37,078 bases of DNA from positions 1 to 37,078 of IMG/VR virus record IMGVR_UViG_3300025168_000252. One strand, given 5' to 3'. The translations under genes were made by a program, and so were the position numbers. The stretch comes from a virus. Of this stretch, positions 7,118 through 16,264 are shown piece by piece. The notes beneath the pieces were generated by a model, which did no database searches, was not told the DNA's origin, and saw only the letters and a program-made list of their open reading frames with translations. The first letter of the stretch is position 1, and the number at the start of each line of letters is the position of its first letter.

Positions 7118-7851
7118 TGGCTTTTAATTACGGTACGCTTATTAATGCAATTAACGACTATACGCAGAATAGTAATTGGGGTTCTTCAAACCCCGATCAG
7201 CTTAATGTCATTATTCAGCAGGCCGAAGAGCGTATTAACCTTGCTGTGAATGTTACCAACTACAACACAAAAACTTACACAGATACACATCACTCAGCAA
7301 ATATTGTGGCTGGAAGTTCGTCTATTGCTATTGCTAGCAGTGGGCCCGGAGTAGCTCCGGATAATGTTACATCTCCAACTTCTCCTCTCTATTTTAAAAT
7401 AAGATCAGGAGATGGAACGGATACAAATCCGTGGGTATACCTTCTTTTGAAGGATTACAATTTTCTTCAGGAGTATGCTCCTTACGATGCAAGCGCAAAT
7501 AGAGATCAGCCCAAGTTCTATAGTTTTTACAACGATGTAAGATCCGATGGGAAAGCAACTTTTGCATTTGCTCCGATTGCAGACGGTACTTATGATTTTG
7601 AAATCTTGTACCTCTTCCAGCCGCCTTCCATTATTACTGACGACTCCGGTACATGGCTAAGTACCCATGGTTCTTCAGCCCTTCTATATGGATGCCTAGT
7701 AGAGGCATACACCTTCATGAAGGGTGAGCCGGATCTAATTCAACTTTATGACGCTAAGTTCAAGGAGGCCCTTCAGATGCTTATTGCATCCCAGGGTGGG
7801 TCATTCCGTAATTCAACTTACCGTGACCAAGCACTAAGGGGCGCTGCGTAA
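7117..7851 (+). CDS. Phage adaptor protein, SU10-type
   Basis: This 244-aa protein shows the pattern of the SU10 adaptor family. It has an N-terminal YGTLINAINDYTQN helix, the QQAEERINLAVN helix (about residues 34-45), a central LLKDYNFLQEYAP segment, a TFAFAPIADGTYDFEILYLF strand pair, and a C-terminal LLYGCLVEAYTFMKGE helix with an LYDAKFKEAL helix. In phages with short tails, this protein links the portal to the nozzle and fibres. Upstream and downstream genes overlap or abut it with no gap. I am fairly sure of the family from these motifs, without a search. Confidence 0.75.
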   Translation: MAFNYGTLINAINDYTQNSNWGSSNPDQLNVIIQQAEERINLAVNVTNYNTKTYTDTHHSANIVAGSSSIAIASSGPGVAPDNVTSPTSPLYFKIRSGDGTDTNPWVYLLLKDYNFLQEYAPYDASANRDQPKFYSFYNDVRSDGKATFAFAPIADGTYDFEILYLFQPPSIITDDSGTWLSTHGSSALLYGCLVEAYTFMKGEPDLIQLYDAKFKEALQMLIASQGGSFRNSTYRDQALRGAA

Positions 7852-10833
7852 ATGGCATCTACATACAGTAGTAATCTCAATATTGAAATCATTAGCTCTG
7901 GTGAGCAGGCTGGTACATGGGGCGACACAACCAACCAGAACTGGAGGCGAATTGAAGAGTCTAGAACTTATGCAACTATAAACATAGAGCTTCCTGTGGC
8001 TGGTAGCGATACTGCTGCTGGGTGGAGAGACTCAACCAATACCTACAATTGGAGACTTTCAGATACTGAAGATGCTTATACAAGCAATTCTGACAGTTCG
8101 GTTGGGTCTGGTGGTCGATCTTCGTTTGTTAAATTTACAGGAACTCCGGAATCTGATGTAACGGTAATAGTTCAAGGTAATGGAGCCACCGATTACCCTA
8201 ATCGTGTATTTTTTGTAAAAAACGGAATTACGGGTGGCGACTATAAGTTGTTGTTTGATGTTGGTGGGACAGATTTTGCGTTGCAAAATGGAGCAACGGC
8301 AATCATTTATTGCACGCCAACAGGCAACGAAGTAGGAAATGTTTTCGACACATTCCAAGTGGGAGGCAATGCTGGTGGCACCACGGGGCTTGTGTTAAGT
8401 GCGGGCTCAATAAAGGATGTTGCTGGCGCGGTTAGTTTTAACGATGGCAACATTACTAACGTCGGCAGCATTGCACTAGATAGCATTGCTGCAGATGATG
8501 GATCTTCGTTTGCTTTTAGCAATAACTGGACTGCTGCAGGAAGAACTTGTGCAAACTTAGGAACAGTAACTACCAGTGGCGCTGTGACCCTGGGCGGTGC
8601 ATTGACTGTTGGTTCTGCTGCTTCCGGTTACGATGTAACTTTTGAATCGGCAACTTCTGGTGACAATTTTCTATGGGATGCAAGTGCAAAGAAATTGGTA
8701 ATTACAGGAACTGATTCCACCAACGCACTGGAAGTTCCCGATGGCAATGTGTCCATTACAGACACCCTGACCGCGACAAACATTGGTGCATTCAATCTAA
8801 CCGGAAAGCTTACTGCTGCTGGCAACGAAATTGAAGGCACGAACTTCGACATTGACGGCGGGTCTATTGACGGAACAAACATTGGGGCAGGCACTAAGGG
8901 TACTGGAGCTTTTACAACACTTATTGCTTCGGGAGACGTAGACTTAGGTGACGCTACGTCAGATACTATCACTGCTACAGGTAGATTTGATAGTGATCTA
9001 ATTCCTTCTTCTGATAATGCAAGAGACTTAGGCGCATCTTCGGCTGAATGGAAAGATCTATACCTAGATGGCACAGCAAACATCGACTCCTTGGTTGCTG
9101 ACACTGCCGCCATTAACGGTGGGTCTATTGATAATGTTACTATTGGAACAAATACTGCCGCAACGCAATTGCAGGTTGACAACATCAATATCAATGCAAA
9201 TACAATCTCATCTACTAACATTGATGGTCATCTAATTATTCAGCCAAATGGTGGTGGTAATGTAAACCTTCAAACAGACACAGTTAAAATCGGAACGGGT
9301 ACCGAAAATAAATATATTACAACATCGGGTACCGGCTGGCTAAAGCTAAACACGAATGGTGGGAGCAGTACGAGTGAAATTGTAATTCAACATCATGCAT
9401 CCGATGCTAATCAAAATCACATTGATATTAATCCAAATGGATCTTCAAAGATCAGAATGTTTGGCGGTGGCGGATCGGGTGACCTCACGCTCAGCGACAA
9501 TGATATTTCTGGAGTCGGAACAATTACGGCCAACAGTCTCGTTGGTAATCTAACTGGCACTGCAACCACGGTTACAACTAACGCAAACCTGACCGGCGAC
9601 GTAACCTCAACAGGTAATGCAACTTCGATAGCCAGTAATGTTATTGTGAACGCAGACATTAATTCGGATGCAGCAATTGCAATTTCAAAGACTGCACTTG
9701 TTGACGGAACAGGTCTTACGCTTTCAACTAATACTCTAAGTGTTGATGCTTCTCAGACTCAAATCACAGCGGTTGGTGCATTAGGAACAGGATCGATCTC
9801 TGCAGGGTTTAGCTCTATTGATGTAGGAAGCAGTCCTATTGATGGTGGAATTATAACTGCTGATACCCATTTTATAGGGACGATTAATACTGGTGCCCAA
9901 AATAGCATTACAAGTGCGACTGCGTTGGTAGCGGTTGGTACGGTGACCACGGGTACTTGGGATGCTCCGATACATGGTACGGGAGGTTTAGGTACTAACA
10001 ATATTGCTATAGGTGCAAATGCAGGAACAAATCTTGCGTCTGGTGGTTCGGAAAATGTTTTTTTTGGAGACGAAGCTGGTAACGACGTAACAACAGGCGA
10101 CGGAAATGTTTTTATTGGTTATGAAGCTGCCCACAAAATGGATACATCTAATAACAATGTTATTATCGGAAAATCAGCCCTTCCTATTGCAACCGGAGGA
10201 TCAAGTAATCAAAATATAGCAATTGGAGGAGGTACTCTTCCTGATTCATCAAGCGGAAGTCAAAATATTGTAATAGGACATGATTCTGGTGGTGTTGTTG
10301 CTACTGGAGGGAACAACATCGCTATTGGGCGAGCTGTTTCATTTAGCGGAACAGGCGCTAGCTATGAGATTGTTCTTGGTAATACTTGTACTGGGATTGC
10401 CGACTCTGTAGTAATTGGCGTAGGTTCATCGGCTATTAAAACCGTATATAATGGAAGTCCGACTTGGGCAACTGTCTCGGATTTGAACATTAAAAAGAAC
10501 ATTGTTCAAGAAACAGTAGGTCTTTCTTTAATAAATGCTTTGAATCCTGTTCGATTTAACTACAAGACCGAAGAAGACTTTGAAGATACAGAAAATGTGT
10601 ATCGCAATATTTCCGTAAATAGGCCAACTGATATTCAGTATGGTTTTATAGCTCAAGAGGTTGAGCAAGCTGTTGAAAATGCGGGACTAGAGCGTTTGGA
10701 TGGTTTATCCAAAGATGAAAATGGCGTTTACAGCCTTGGCCATACTGGTTTTATTCAGCCCATGGTAAAGGCTATCCAAGAACTTTCATCCAAGATTGAC
10801 TCCCTTGAGTCTAGACTGGCGGCGCTTGAGTAA
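7852..10833 (+). CDS. Tail fibre with YadA-like repeats and an S74 chaperone domain
   Basis: This 993-aa fibre recognises the host surface. Seen: an N-terminal virion-anchor module (residues 1-60, SGEQAGTWGDTTNQNWRR), then a long Gly/Thr/Asn-rich repetitive shaft with FTTLIASGDVDLG-type beta repeats. About residues 715-850 carry YadA-head-like repeats (NIAIGANAGTN, NVFIGYEAAH, NVIIGKSAL, NIVIGHDSGG). The C-terminus is an S74 intramolecular chaperone. Its conserved SDLNIKKNI starts at Ser876 and Asp877, where such fibres usually cleave themselves after trimer folding. A closing helix ends the protein. The cleavage is inferred from the family. Starts immediately after the adaptor gene. Confidence 0.85.
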   Translation: MASTYSSNLNIEIISSGEQAGTWGDTTNQNWRRIEESRTYATINIELPVAGSDTAAGWRDSTNTYNWRLSDTEDAYTSNSDSSVGSGGRSSFVKFTGTPESDVTVIVQGNGATDYPNRVFFVKNGITGGDYKLLFDVGGTDFALQNGATAIIYCTPTGNEVGNVFDTFQVGGNAGGTTGLVLSAGSIKDVAGAVSFNDGNITNVGSIALDSIAADDGSSFAFSNNWTAAGRTCANLGTVTTSGAVTLGGALTVGSAASGYDVTFESATSGDNFLWDASAKKLVITGTDSTNALEVPDGNVSITDTLTATNIGAFNLTGKLTAAGNEIEGTNFDIDGGSIDGTNIGAGTKGTGAFTTLIASGDVDLGDATSDTITATGRFDSDLIPSSDNARDLGASSAEWKDLYLDGTANIDSLVADTAAINGGSIDNVTIGTNTAATQLQVDNININANTISSTNIDGHLIIQPNGGGNVNLQTDTVKIGTGTENKYITTSGTGWLKLNTNGGSSTSEIVIQHHASDANQNHIDINPNGSSKIRMFGGGGSGDLTLSDNDISGVGTITANSLVGNLTGTATTVTTNANLTGDVTSTGNATSIASNVIVNADINSDAAIAISKTALVDGTGLTLSTNTLSVDASQTQITAVGALGTGSISAGFSSIDVGSSPIDGGIITADTHFIGTINTGAQNSITSATALVAVGTVTTGTWDAPIHGTGGLGTNNIAIGANAGTNLASGGSENVFFGDEAGNDVTTGDGNVFIGYEAAHKMDTSNNNVIIGKSALPIATGGSSNQNIAIGGGTLPDSSSGSQNIVIGHDSGGVVATGGNNIAIGRAVSFSGTGASYEIVLGNTCTGIADSVVIGVGSSAIKTVYNGSPTWATVSDLNIKKNIVQETVGLSLINALNPVRFNYKTEEDFEDTENVYRNISVNRPTDIQYGFIAQEVEQAVENAGLERLDGLSKDENGVYSLGHTGFIQPMVKAIQELSSKIDSLESRLAALE

Positions 10834-13604
10834 TGCTTAAGAAGATTGTTCTTCAGCCCGGTATTCAGAAGGAAGGAACGCAGTATTCTGCGGAAGGCGC
10901 TTGGTTTGACTGCGACAAGGTCAGATTCAGGCAGGGTCGCCCTGAGAAAATCGGCGGCTGGGAAAGAGCATCTTCTAATACATTCTTGGGCGTGGCAAGA
11001 AAACTTCACAACTGGTCATCTATTAATAAGGATGACTATCTTGCTATCGGTACAAACAAAAAAGTTTATGTAGAACTAGGTGGTGTTTGTTTTGATATAA
11101 CGCCCAAGCGTTACAAGCTTACTACAAGCCTAAAGCCAAACAGTTCTGTGCCAACCACTGTGACAGAGCCAGTCATTTCGTCAAGTGCAACAACTCTGTA
11201 TTCGGTAGATGCGTTGACGGCAGGTTCTATTATTAGAATTAATAATGAATATATTCTTGTAGGTGCTGTAAATTCGGGAGTTACTCCGCCAGAGGCCAGT
11301 TCGCTTACCAGAGCTAAGTATGGAACAACTGCAGTAGGCCACGATTCAGGCGATGCAATATTTGAAATACCGAAAGTTGAAAACCCCATTGGGATAGTAA
11401 ACGGTACAAGCACTGTTTTAATTCATGATAGTGATCATGGAGCTTTTTCTGGAGACTACGTCACATTTCTTGAAATTGAAACAGACCCCGATGCTACATC
11501 TGGCGTGGGTGGAATTACAAGGGATACTCTTTTAACAGTAACGGGAAATAACGAAACAGGTTATTACAAACCGACATCTACACAGGGTTGGGAAATTAAA
11601 AAAATTCTTAACTCTGATTATTATGAGATTGATGTTGGCACAAGCGGGACTGTTACTGGTTCTTCGGCTCTTAACGCTAATATTACAGCGTCCGCAACGA
11701 GTATTGTGATTACCGATGGAAGTAGTATTGATGCTAATGATATTGTTAAAATCGAAACCGAATACATTAAACTTGGAAGTAAGTCTGTAGGAAGTGCGCC
11801 ACATACTTTCAGTAATTGCTTGAGGGGTCAGTTTGGATCTTCTGCCGCTGGCTACGACAGCGCGACACTTGTGCAACTAGTAGGAATTAGCTCATCGCCA
11901 GCCTTGTTGGGCGGTGAGTGTTACATCCTTTATGACGCTCATGCAGCCACTACAGGATACGCCGCTGGTTCCGGATGGAGTGCAGGCAGGTGGAACGGAA
12001 GGCCAGACATTTTTTACGATTCGACTATAAACGAGTCGGGTGGTATAAGTGATTCGGAAAATGATATAACTCTCAATTCAGTAGCTGGATTTGAATCGTC
12101 TGGAACCGCATTGGTAGGTGGCGGCGAAGAAGGTGCCGAGTTGGTTACATACGCCTCTATATCTACCCTTACTCTTATCACAGTAGCCAGAGGTCAACTG
12201 GGCACAATTAAAAAGGCACACGCAGATGGCACTACCGTTTACAGCGTCACTTCAGACTGGCTTGCTTGGGGTCAAGCTGAAACGAGTGAGTCTTCTGACG
12301 CCCTAAGGGTTTGGTCTATTGATAACTTTGGCGAAGATTTAATTCTGGCCCCCAAGGATGGTATTCCATATTACTGGAACAAGTCTTTCAGAACGGACGG
12401 GTCACTGCCTACTTCAATTGTTGACAGTACGAATGGTGTAAATAACGGAATACTTATTGGAAGCGCAGTTCCGTTGTCTAGTATGGGGGTCTCTCCAACT
12501 ATCATTGATCCGGGCGGGGACATTGGTCACGGTGAAGTTCCGGATCAAGTAAGAATACTAATGACTCATCCTACGCAACCATGCATTGTTGCCTTTGGAT
12601 GTACAGATACATTTGGTTCATTTGACCCAATGCTAGTAAGATGGTCTGATGTTATAGACCCAGCCACTTTGGCCGGGCCTGGGTCATGGGCAGTTGAAGG
12701 ATCGAATTTGGCTGGCGGAACGCCGCTACAGACAGGATCAGAAATTATTGCTGCCGCCCGGTCTAAGAGAGAAATTCTGATTTGGACAGACGAAGCTGCT
12801 TATACGATGCGATACGCAGGCGGCAATGCAATTTTCGCTATAGAGGAAGTAGCAAGCGGTGTTTCTATTGCGTCAATGGATGCTTTCGGTGTAGCTGGCG
12901 ACAGAGTTTACTGGATGGGTGATCGAAACTTTTACGTCTACACAGGCTCTGTAACGTTGTTGCAGTGCTCTGTTGTTAACTACGTTTTTGAAGACCCTGT
13001 ATACGGATTAAATTATTCCAAAAGAGAAAAGATTTTTGCAGCCAGAAACACAAGCTTTGGAGAAATTACTTGGTTCTATCCTTCTGGGGATTCTGAATCT
13101 GTAAACCGTTACGTTACATACAACTATATAGAAAATTCTTGGGCGGTTGGAAGCATGAGTCGGACTGCATGGAGTGACTCCGGCATTCGACAGTTTCCTC
13201 AAGCTGCTGCTTCATTAAACGAAACTCAAGAAAACTCTAGATTGTACATCCATGAAAAAGGCTCTGACGATGACGGTAGCCCAATGACCGCGTACATTGA
13301 ATCTGGATTTATAGACATTGACGACGGAGATCATTTTTCTTTTGTTTCTAGAATTATCCCTGATGTTCGATACACCCGAGGTGGGGAAACGGGGATGAGC
13401 ATTGATATTACGCCTAAGGATTATCCAAGTTCAGGTGCCTCAAGTGGAACGACGATCCAAACTTCTGTTACTAGCTCTAGTACAGAAAGCCAGATACGTC
13501 TTCGCGGAAGGCAACTGGCCTTGAAGTTTACATCGACGGGCCAAGGCGTTGGTTGGACACTTGGGGATACCAGGGTAAGCATCAAGCCTGACGGGAGGAA
13601 GTAA
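10833..13604 (+). CDS. P22 gp10-like tail nozzle/DNA-stabilisation protein
   Basis: This 923-aa protein starts LKKIVLQPGIQKEGTQYSAE and carries KVRFRQGRPEKIGGWE (residues 29-44), a widespread start of P22 gp10-like/nozzle proteins of short-tailed phages. Such proteins close the end of the tail and hold in the DNA. Three related inserts are visible at residues about 119-178, 284-348 and 410-471. They share an EYIxxG-type strand and an RGQxG/AKYGT...H/Y-D end. The C-terminal half contains repeated beta-propeller-like blocks with conserved Trp residues. It overlaps the fibre gene by one base (TAATG) and is followed by an overlapping small gene. Confidence 0.65.
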   Translation: MLKKIVLQPGIQKEGTQYSAEGAWFDCDKVRFRQGRPEKIGGWERASSNTFLGVARKLHNWSSINKDDYLAIGTNKKVYVELGGVCFDITPKRYKLTTSLKPNSSVPTTVTEPVISSSATTLYSVDALTAGSIIRINNEYILVGAVNSGVTPPEASSLTRAKYGTTAVGHDSGDAIFEIPKVENPIGIVNGTSTVLIHDSDHGAFSGDYVTFLEIETDPDATSGVGGITRDTLLTVTGNNETGYYKPTSTQGWEIKKILNSDYYEIDVGTSGTVTGSSALNANITASATSIVITDGSSIDANDIVKIETEYIKLGSKSVGSAPHTFSNCLRGQFGSSAAGYDSATLVQLVGISSSPALLGGECYILYDAHAATTGYAAGSGWSAGRWNGRPDIFYDSTINESGGISDSENDITLNSVAGFESSGTALVGGGEEGAELVTYASISTLTLITVARGQLGTIKKAHADGTTVYSVTSDWLAWGQAETSESSDALRVWSIDNFGEDLILAPKDGIPYYWNKSFRTDGSLPTSIVDSTNGVNNGILIGSAVPLSSMGVSPTIIDPGGDIGHGEVPDQVRILMTHPTQPCIVAFGCTDTFGSFDPMLVRWSDVIDPATLAGPGSWAVEGSNLAGGTPLQTGSEIIAAARSKREILIWTDEAAYTMRYAGGNAIFAIEEVASGVSIASMDAFGVAGDRVYWMGDRNFYVYTGSVTLLQCSVVNYVFEDPVYGLNYSKREKIFAARNTSFGEITWFYPSGDSESVNRYVTYNYIENSWAVGSMSRTAWSDSGIRQFPQAAASLNETQENSRLYIHEKGSDDDGSPMTAYIESGFIDIDDGDHFSFVSRIIPDVRYTRGGETGMSIDITPKDYPSSGASSGTTIQTSVTSSSTESQIRLRGRQLALKFTSTGQGVGWTLGDTRVSIKPDGRK

Positions 13605-13780
13605 TGTTTGATTCAAATAAAGGCGTTGTTATTTCAAGCTCTGAGGGAGAACTAGGAAGAGCCTTATATGTTCTCCAGAGCAGAATTGATGAAGTAGAAA
13701 GAATGCGTAGTCAGACTTTTACTTCTGGAGTTGTTCGCGTGTCATTTGTTTTGCCAGCGGTAGGTATTCAAACTTATTAA
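13604..13780 (+). CDS. 58-aa small protein of unknown function
   Basis: The ATG at 13604 overlaps the preceding TAA as TAATG and has a strong GGGAGGAA ribosome site (13593-13600). The product is 58 residues, MFDSNKGVVISSSEGELGRA onward, with a central amphipathic helix (LYVLQSRIDEVERMRSQ) and a C-terminal beta segment ending GIQTY. It is short but bounded by translation overlaps and the next ATG lies 3 bases after its stop. No family is recognised. It may be a small tail or fibre assembly factor, inferred only from position. Confidence 0.65.
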   Translation: MFDSNKGVVISSSEGELGRALYVLQSRIDEVERMRSQTFTSGVVRVSFVLPAVGIQTY

Positions 13781-13783
13781 TCG

Positions 13784-14146
13784 ATGGCTGTTGCGTATAA
13801 AATACTAGGACAAAAACAACCAGCAACTAGTTATGAGACTTTGTACCGAGTTCCTTTAAATCAAGCGGCAGCGTTTGGGTCAAGGGAAGGGAATAAATCG
13901 GTTGTTACTAATATCACGGTTTGTAATTTTAGTTTATTTGTAGATAGGAGCTACTACATAAGGGTGATACCCAACTCCGAAACGTCATCAAATAAAAATT
14001 TAGTTGTAGAAAATAAACCTATATTAAAAACTGATATGCATTTTTTATCTATGAAAATAATGCTTGAAGGCGGAGATGAATTACAAGTTAAATTAGATGG
14101 TTCGGCTGTTGTTGCTATAAGTGCTTTTGGTTTTGAGATTATATAA
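13784..14146 (+). CDS. Small virion-type paralog A of a tandem triplet
   Basis: This 120-aa protein starts MAVAYKILGQKQPATSYETL and ends VVAISAFGFEII. The YKILGQ start, the LYRVPL segment, a central TNITVCNFS strand and the ISAFGxEI end are shared with the next two genes. I know such ~110-aa ILGQ proteins from the structural regions of marine phages, where they look like small jelly-roll fibre or decoration subunits. No catalytic motif is seen. The stop codon overlaps the next ATG. The function is inferred. Confidence 0.7.
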   Translation: MAVAYKILGQKQPATSYETLYRVPLNQAAAFGSREGNKSVVTNITVCNFSLFVDRSYYIRVIPNSETSSNKNLVVENKPILKTDMHFLSMKIMLEGGDELQVKLDGSAVVAISAFGFEII

Positions 14147-14499
14147 TGTCGGAAAGATTTAAAGTTTTAGGACAAGCTCATTTATCTGTTCTCCCTGCAG
14201 TTATATACAAAGTTCCTGAAACTCCAGTAACTCAAAATTCCAGAAAGACTCAAGCCATTGTTAAGGTTATGAATATTTGTAATCAGACTGGATCTTCAAG
14301 TATTATTAAAGAAATAAACGTAGTAAAAAATGGTGAAAATGCGTCTGATAAAAACAGAATTGTTTACTTCTACACTTTTACAGCAAATGAAACAAAGACA
14401 TTTCCGTGTGGCTTTACTCTTGAAGAAGGCGATTCGATTATTGCTTCATCTTTAAGTGGAACAATATCTATTTCACTTTTTGGTGTGGAGATTTACTAG
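14146..14499 (+). CDS. Small virion-type paralog B of a tandem triplet
   Basis: This 117-aa protein has the pattern FKVLGQAHLS...IYKVPETP...VKVMNICNQT...ISLFGVEIY. It aligns by eye with the genes on each side at the start (KVLGQ), the VP strand, the central V(T/M/V)xxCN core and the terminal ISxFGxEx strand. The intervening sequence is strongly diverged, so this is an older duplication, not a recent one. Its TAG stop overlaps the GTG start of the next gene (TAGTG). Confidence 0.7.
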   Translation: MSERFKVLGQAHLSVLPAVIYKVPETPVTQNSRKTQAIVKVMNICNQTGSSSIIKEINVVKNGENASDKNRIVYFYTFTANETKTFPCGFTLEEGDSIIASSLSGTISISLFGVEIY

Positions 14500-14867
14500 T
14501 GGCAGAAGCATTTAAAGTACTTGGTCAAGCAGATATTAGTACGAGTGCGTTTGGAACAACTCTTTACATTGTTCCTTTAAGTTCTCAAGCTGGTTTTGCA
14601 ACAAGAAATATTTTTCAAACACTTGTTGCTTCATTGGTTGTTTGCAATCGACACGCTAGCAATGCTGGTGCTTACTCCGTGAGGGTAATACCTAGCGGGG
14701 AAACAGAAGGAACAAAGCACACTATTTTTTTAAGTACTGCTATTGCATCAAAAGACACTCATGTTATTTCCCTTGGTTTAGGAATGCAGTCGGGTGATAC
14801 AATTAAAGTGAGTGGGGCTAGTGGTGACACAATATCCATGTCCGCATTCGGCATAGAAATGGTTTAA
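14499..14867 (+). CDS. Small virion-type paralog C of a tandem triplet (GTG start)
   Basis: This 122-aa protein is read from GTG at 14499, one base inside the previous stop. It begins AEAFKVLGQADISTSAF and contains LYIVPLSSQAG, a LVASLVVCNRHASNAGAY core and a final ISMSAFGIEMV strand. This copy best matches the general form I know from marine phages (KVLGQ..., VCNR..., ISxxAFGxE). All three copies are likely homologous beta-sandwich subunits of one virion structure. The evidence for a structural role is by family and context. Confidence 0.7.
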   Translation: MAEAFKVLGQADISTSAFGTTLYIVPLSSQAGFATRNIFQTLVASLVVCNRHASNAGAYSVRVIPSGETEGTKHTIFLSTAIASKDTHVISLGLGMQSGDTIKVSGASGDTISMSAFGIEMV

Positions 14868-14869
14868 TT

Positions 14870-16255
14870 ATGAAAAGAAACATCGGGCGTTTTCAGGCAG
14901 TTCCTTATCAGATGGGTGGAGAAGTAGAGGAGCCTGTAATGCCTCCTTTGTCACCCAATAGTTCTCCTATGCAAAAGCCTAAAAACCCTCAGATTATGGG
15001 CGCTCCCATGGTTGATCCGGGAATGAAAAAGGGAATCATGGGTCAGATTGCCGCACCCAAAGAAAGGTTAACGCCTCAGTCTTATGCCGGAGAAATGGCT
15101 GCTCAAAAAAGAATGAAGAAAGCGCCTACCCAATCTCCTTTAGGGCCTATCACGGGTGGCCTTAAGTCAATGGGTCAGGGGATGCAACCTCAAAACCCTG
15201 CAGCTAATCAACCTTCAATGGGTGATGAGTGGATGGGTGAGGTTTGGCAGAAGTTAACTCCGGAAGAAATTCCTGGGATGCAACAAGAAGTAGCTCGTGG
15301 TGTGGGATATGCTGAAGGTGGAGATGTGTATACTCCAATGAGCGTATACAATCAGACCATGCAAGACCTCCAATCGGGTGGTGTGGCGGGTTACGCGCAT
15401 GGCGGCATGGTTGAAAAATCTCAAGAAATTGCATCGATGGGTCGTAATGGCGACACCATGCTCATGCACATACAGCCCGGAGAGCTAGAGGGTCTGCAGT
15501 CTTTGCTTGGTCCTGTAACGATGAACCCTGATACAGGAAATCCTGAAGCATTTGCTTGGTTTGCTGCTCTTCCTTTTCTGGGCAAGCTAGCCACTATGGC
15601 AGCAGCCGGAACTGCAGGTGGTGCTGCTTTGGGCGGCATTATGGGAGGTGGTGAAGGGGCTAAGAAAGGTGCTTTCATGGGATTGGCTATGGGGGCTACT
15701 GCAGGGATTGGTGCGGGGCTAGGAGGAGCCGCTGCTGCTCCTACGGTAGCTGGAACAAAGGCGGCGGCGGCGGCGGGCGTAGTGCCAGCAACGACAAACG
15801 CATGGGCTCTTCAAGCACCTATGAATATTTCAGGAATTTCTCCGTTGGCTAGTACGGTAAAAGCTGCACATGCTGCACCTACGTTTGCACAAACGCTAGG
15901 CCAAGTTGGTACTGGAGCCTCAAACCTTGCTCCGGGTTCCGGAGTCCTTGCCCATGGATTTGGAGGGGGGTTGACTAACGCACAGGTAGCCGCAGCAGGA
16001 TTTGGACCTAAAGCAGGCGGTATTTATGCAGGGAAGAGTGGGTTGGCTTCCATGTTGGATAACAAAGGCCCAGGCATGATGCTTAAGGGACTTGGTCAAG
16101 CAACGGCCAGACCCCAGAGACAAGCGATGGGCTCACCACCCCCGCCGCAAGGGAGGAGTGGACCTATGCAGCCGCCTCCAATGCCGGGACGAGCAGGTAT
16201 TGAACAGTTGAGAAGGTCCGGTAGAAATCTTCCCGGTAACCGAAGGATAGGTTAG
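14870..16255 (+). CDS. Gly/Pro/Met-rich internal virion protein (candidate ejection protein)
   Basis: This 461-aa protein begins 2 bases after the small triplet. Seen: a Pro/Met-rich N-terminal half (residues 20-130), two GGxV/GGDV elements (about 170 and 195), and a segment NGDTMLMHIQPGELEGLQ (about 195-212). A long Gly/Ala-rich hydrophobic region follows (about 228-310, with GGAALGG and GAFMGLAMGATAGIGAGLGG), like glycine-zipper membrane segments. The C-terminus is Pro/Arg-rich. Hydrophobic Gly-zipper parts in large low-complexity virion proteins fit proteins ejected into the host envelope. No catalytic motif is seen. The function is inferred. Confidence 0.6.
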   Translation: MKRNIGRFQAVPYQMGGEVEEPVMPPLSPNSSPMQKPKNPQIMGAPMVDPGMKKGIMGQIAAPKERLTPQSYAGEMAAQKRMKKAPTQSPLGPITGGLKSMGQGMQPQNPAANQPSMGDEWMGEVWQKLTPEEIPGMQQEVARGVGYAEGGDVYTPMSVYNQTMQDLQSGGVAGYAHGGMVEKSQEIASMGRNGDTMLMHIQPGELEGLQSLLGPVTMNPDTGNPEAFAWFAALPFLGKLATMAAAGTAGGAALGGIMGGGEGAKKGAFMGLAMGATAGIGAGLGGAAAAPTVAGTKAAAAAGVVPATTNAWALQAPMNISGISPLASTVKAAHAAPTFAQTLGQVGTGASNLAPGSGVLAHGFGGGLTNAQVAAAGFGPKAGGIYAGKSGLASMLDNKGPGMMLKGLGQATARPQRQAMGSPPPPQGRSGPMQPPPMPGRAGIEQLRRSGRNLPGNRRIG

Positions 16256-16264
16256 GAGACCACT

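Noticed and set aside
8628-9221. 197-aa minus-strand open frame
   Set aside because: It lies wholly within the repetitive fibre gene and its low-complexity Ser/Val/Pro sequence is the reverse of the fibre repeats.
10000-10340. Spaced repeats that at first look like a repeat array
   Set aside because: They are protein-level YadA-like repeats (NxxIG) in the fibre gene with variable DNA sequence, not CRISPR or other DNA repeats.
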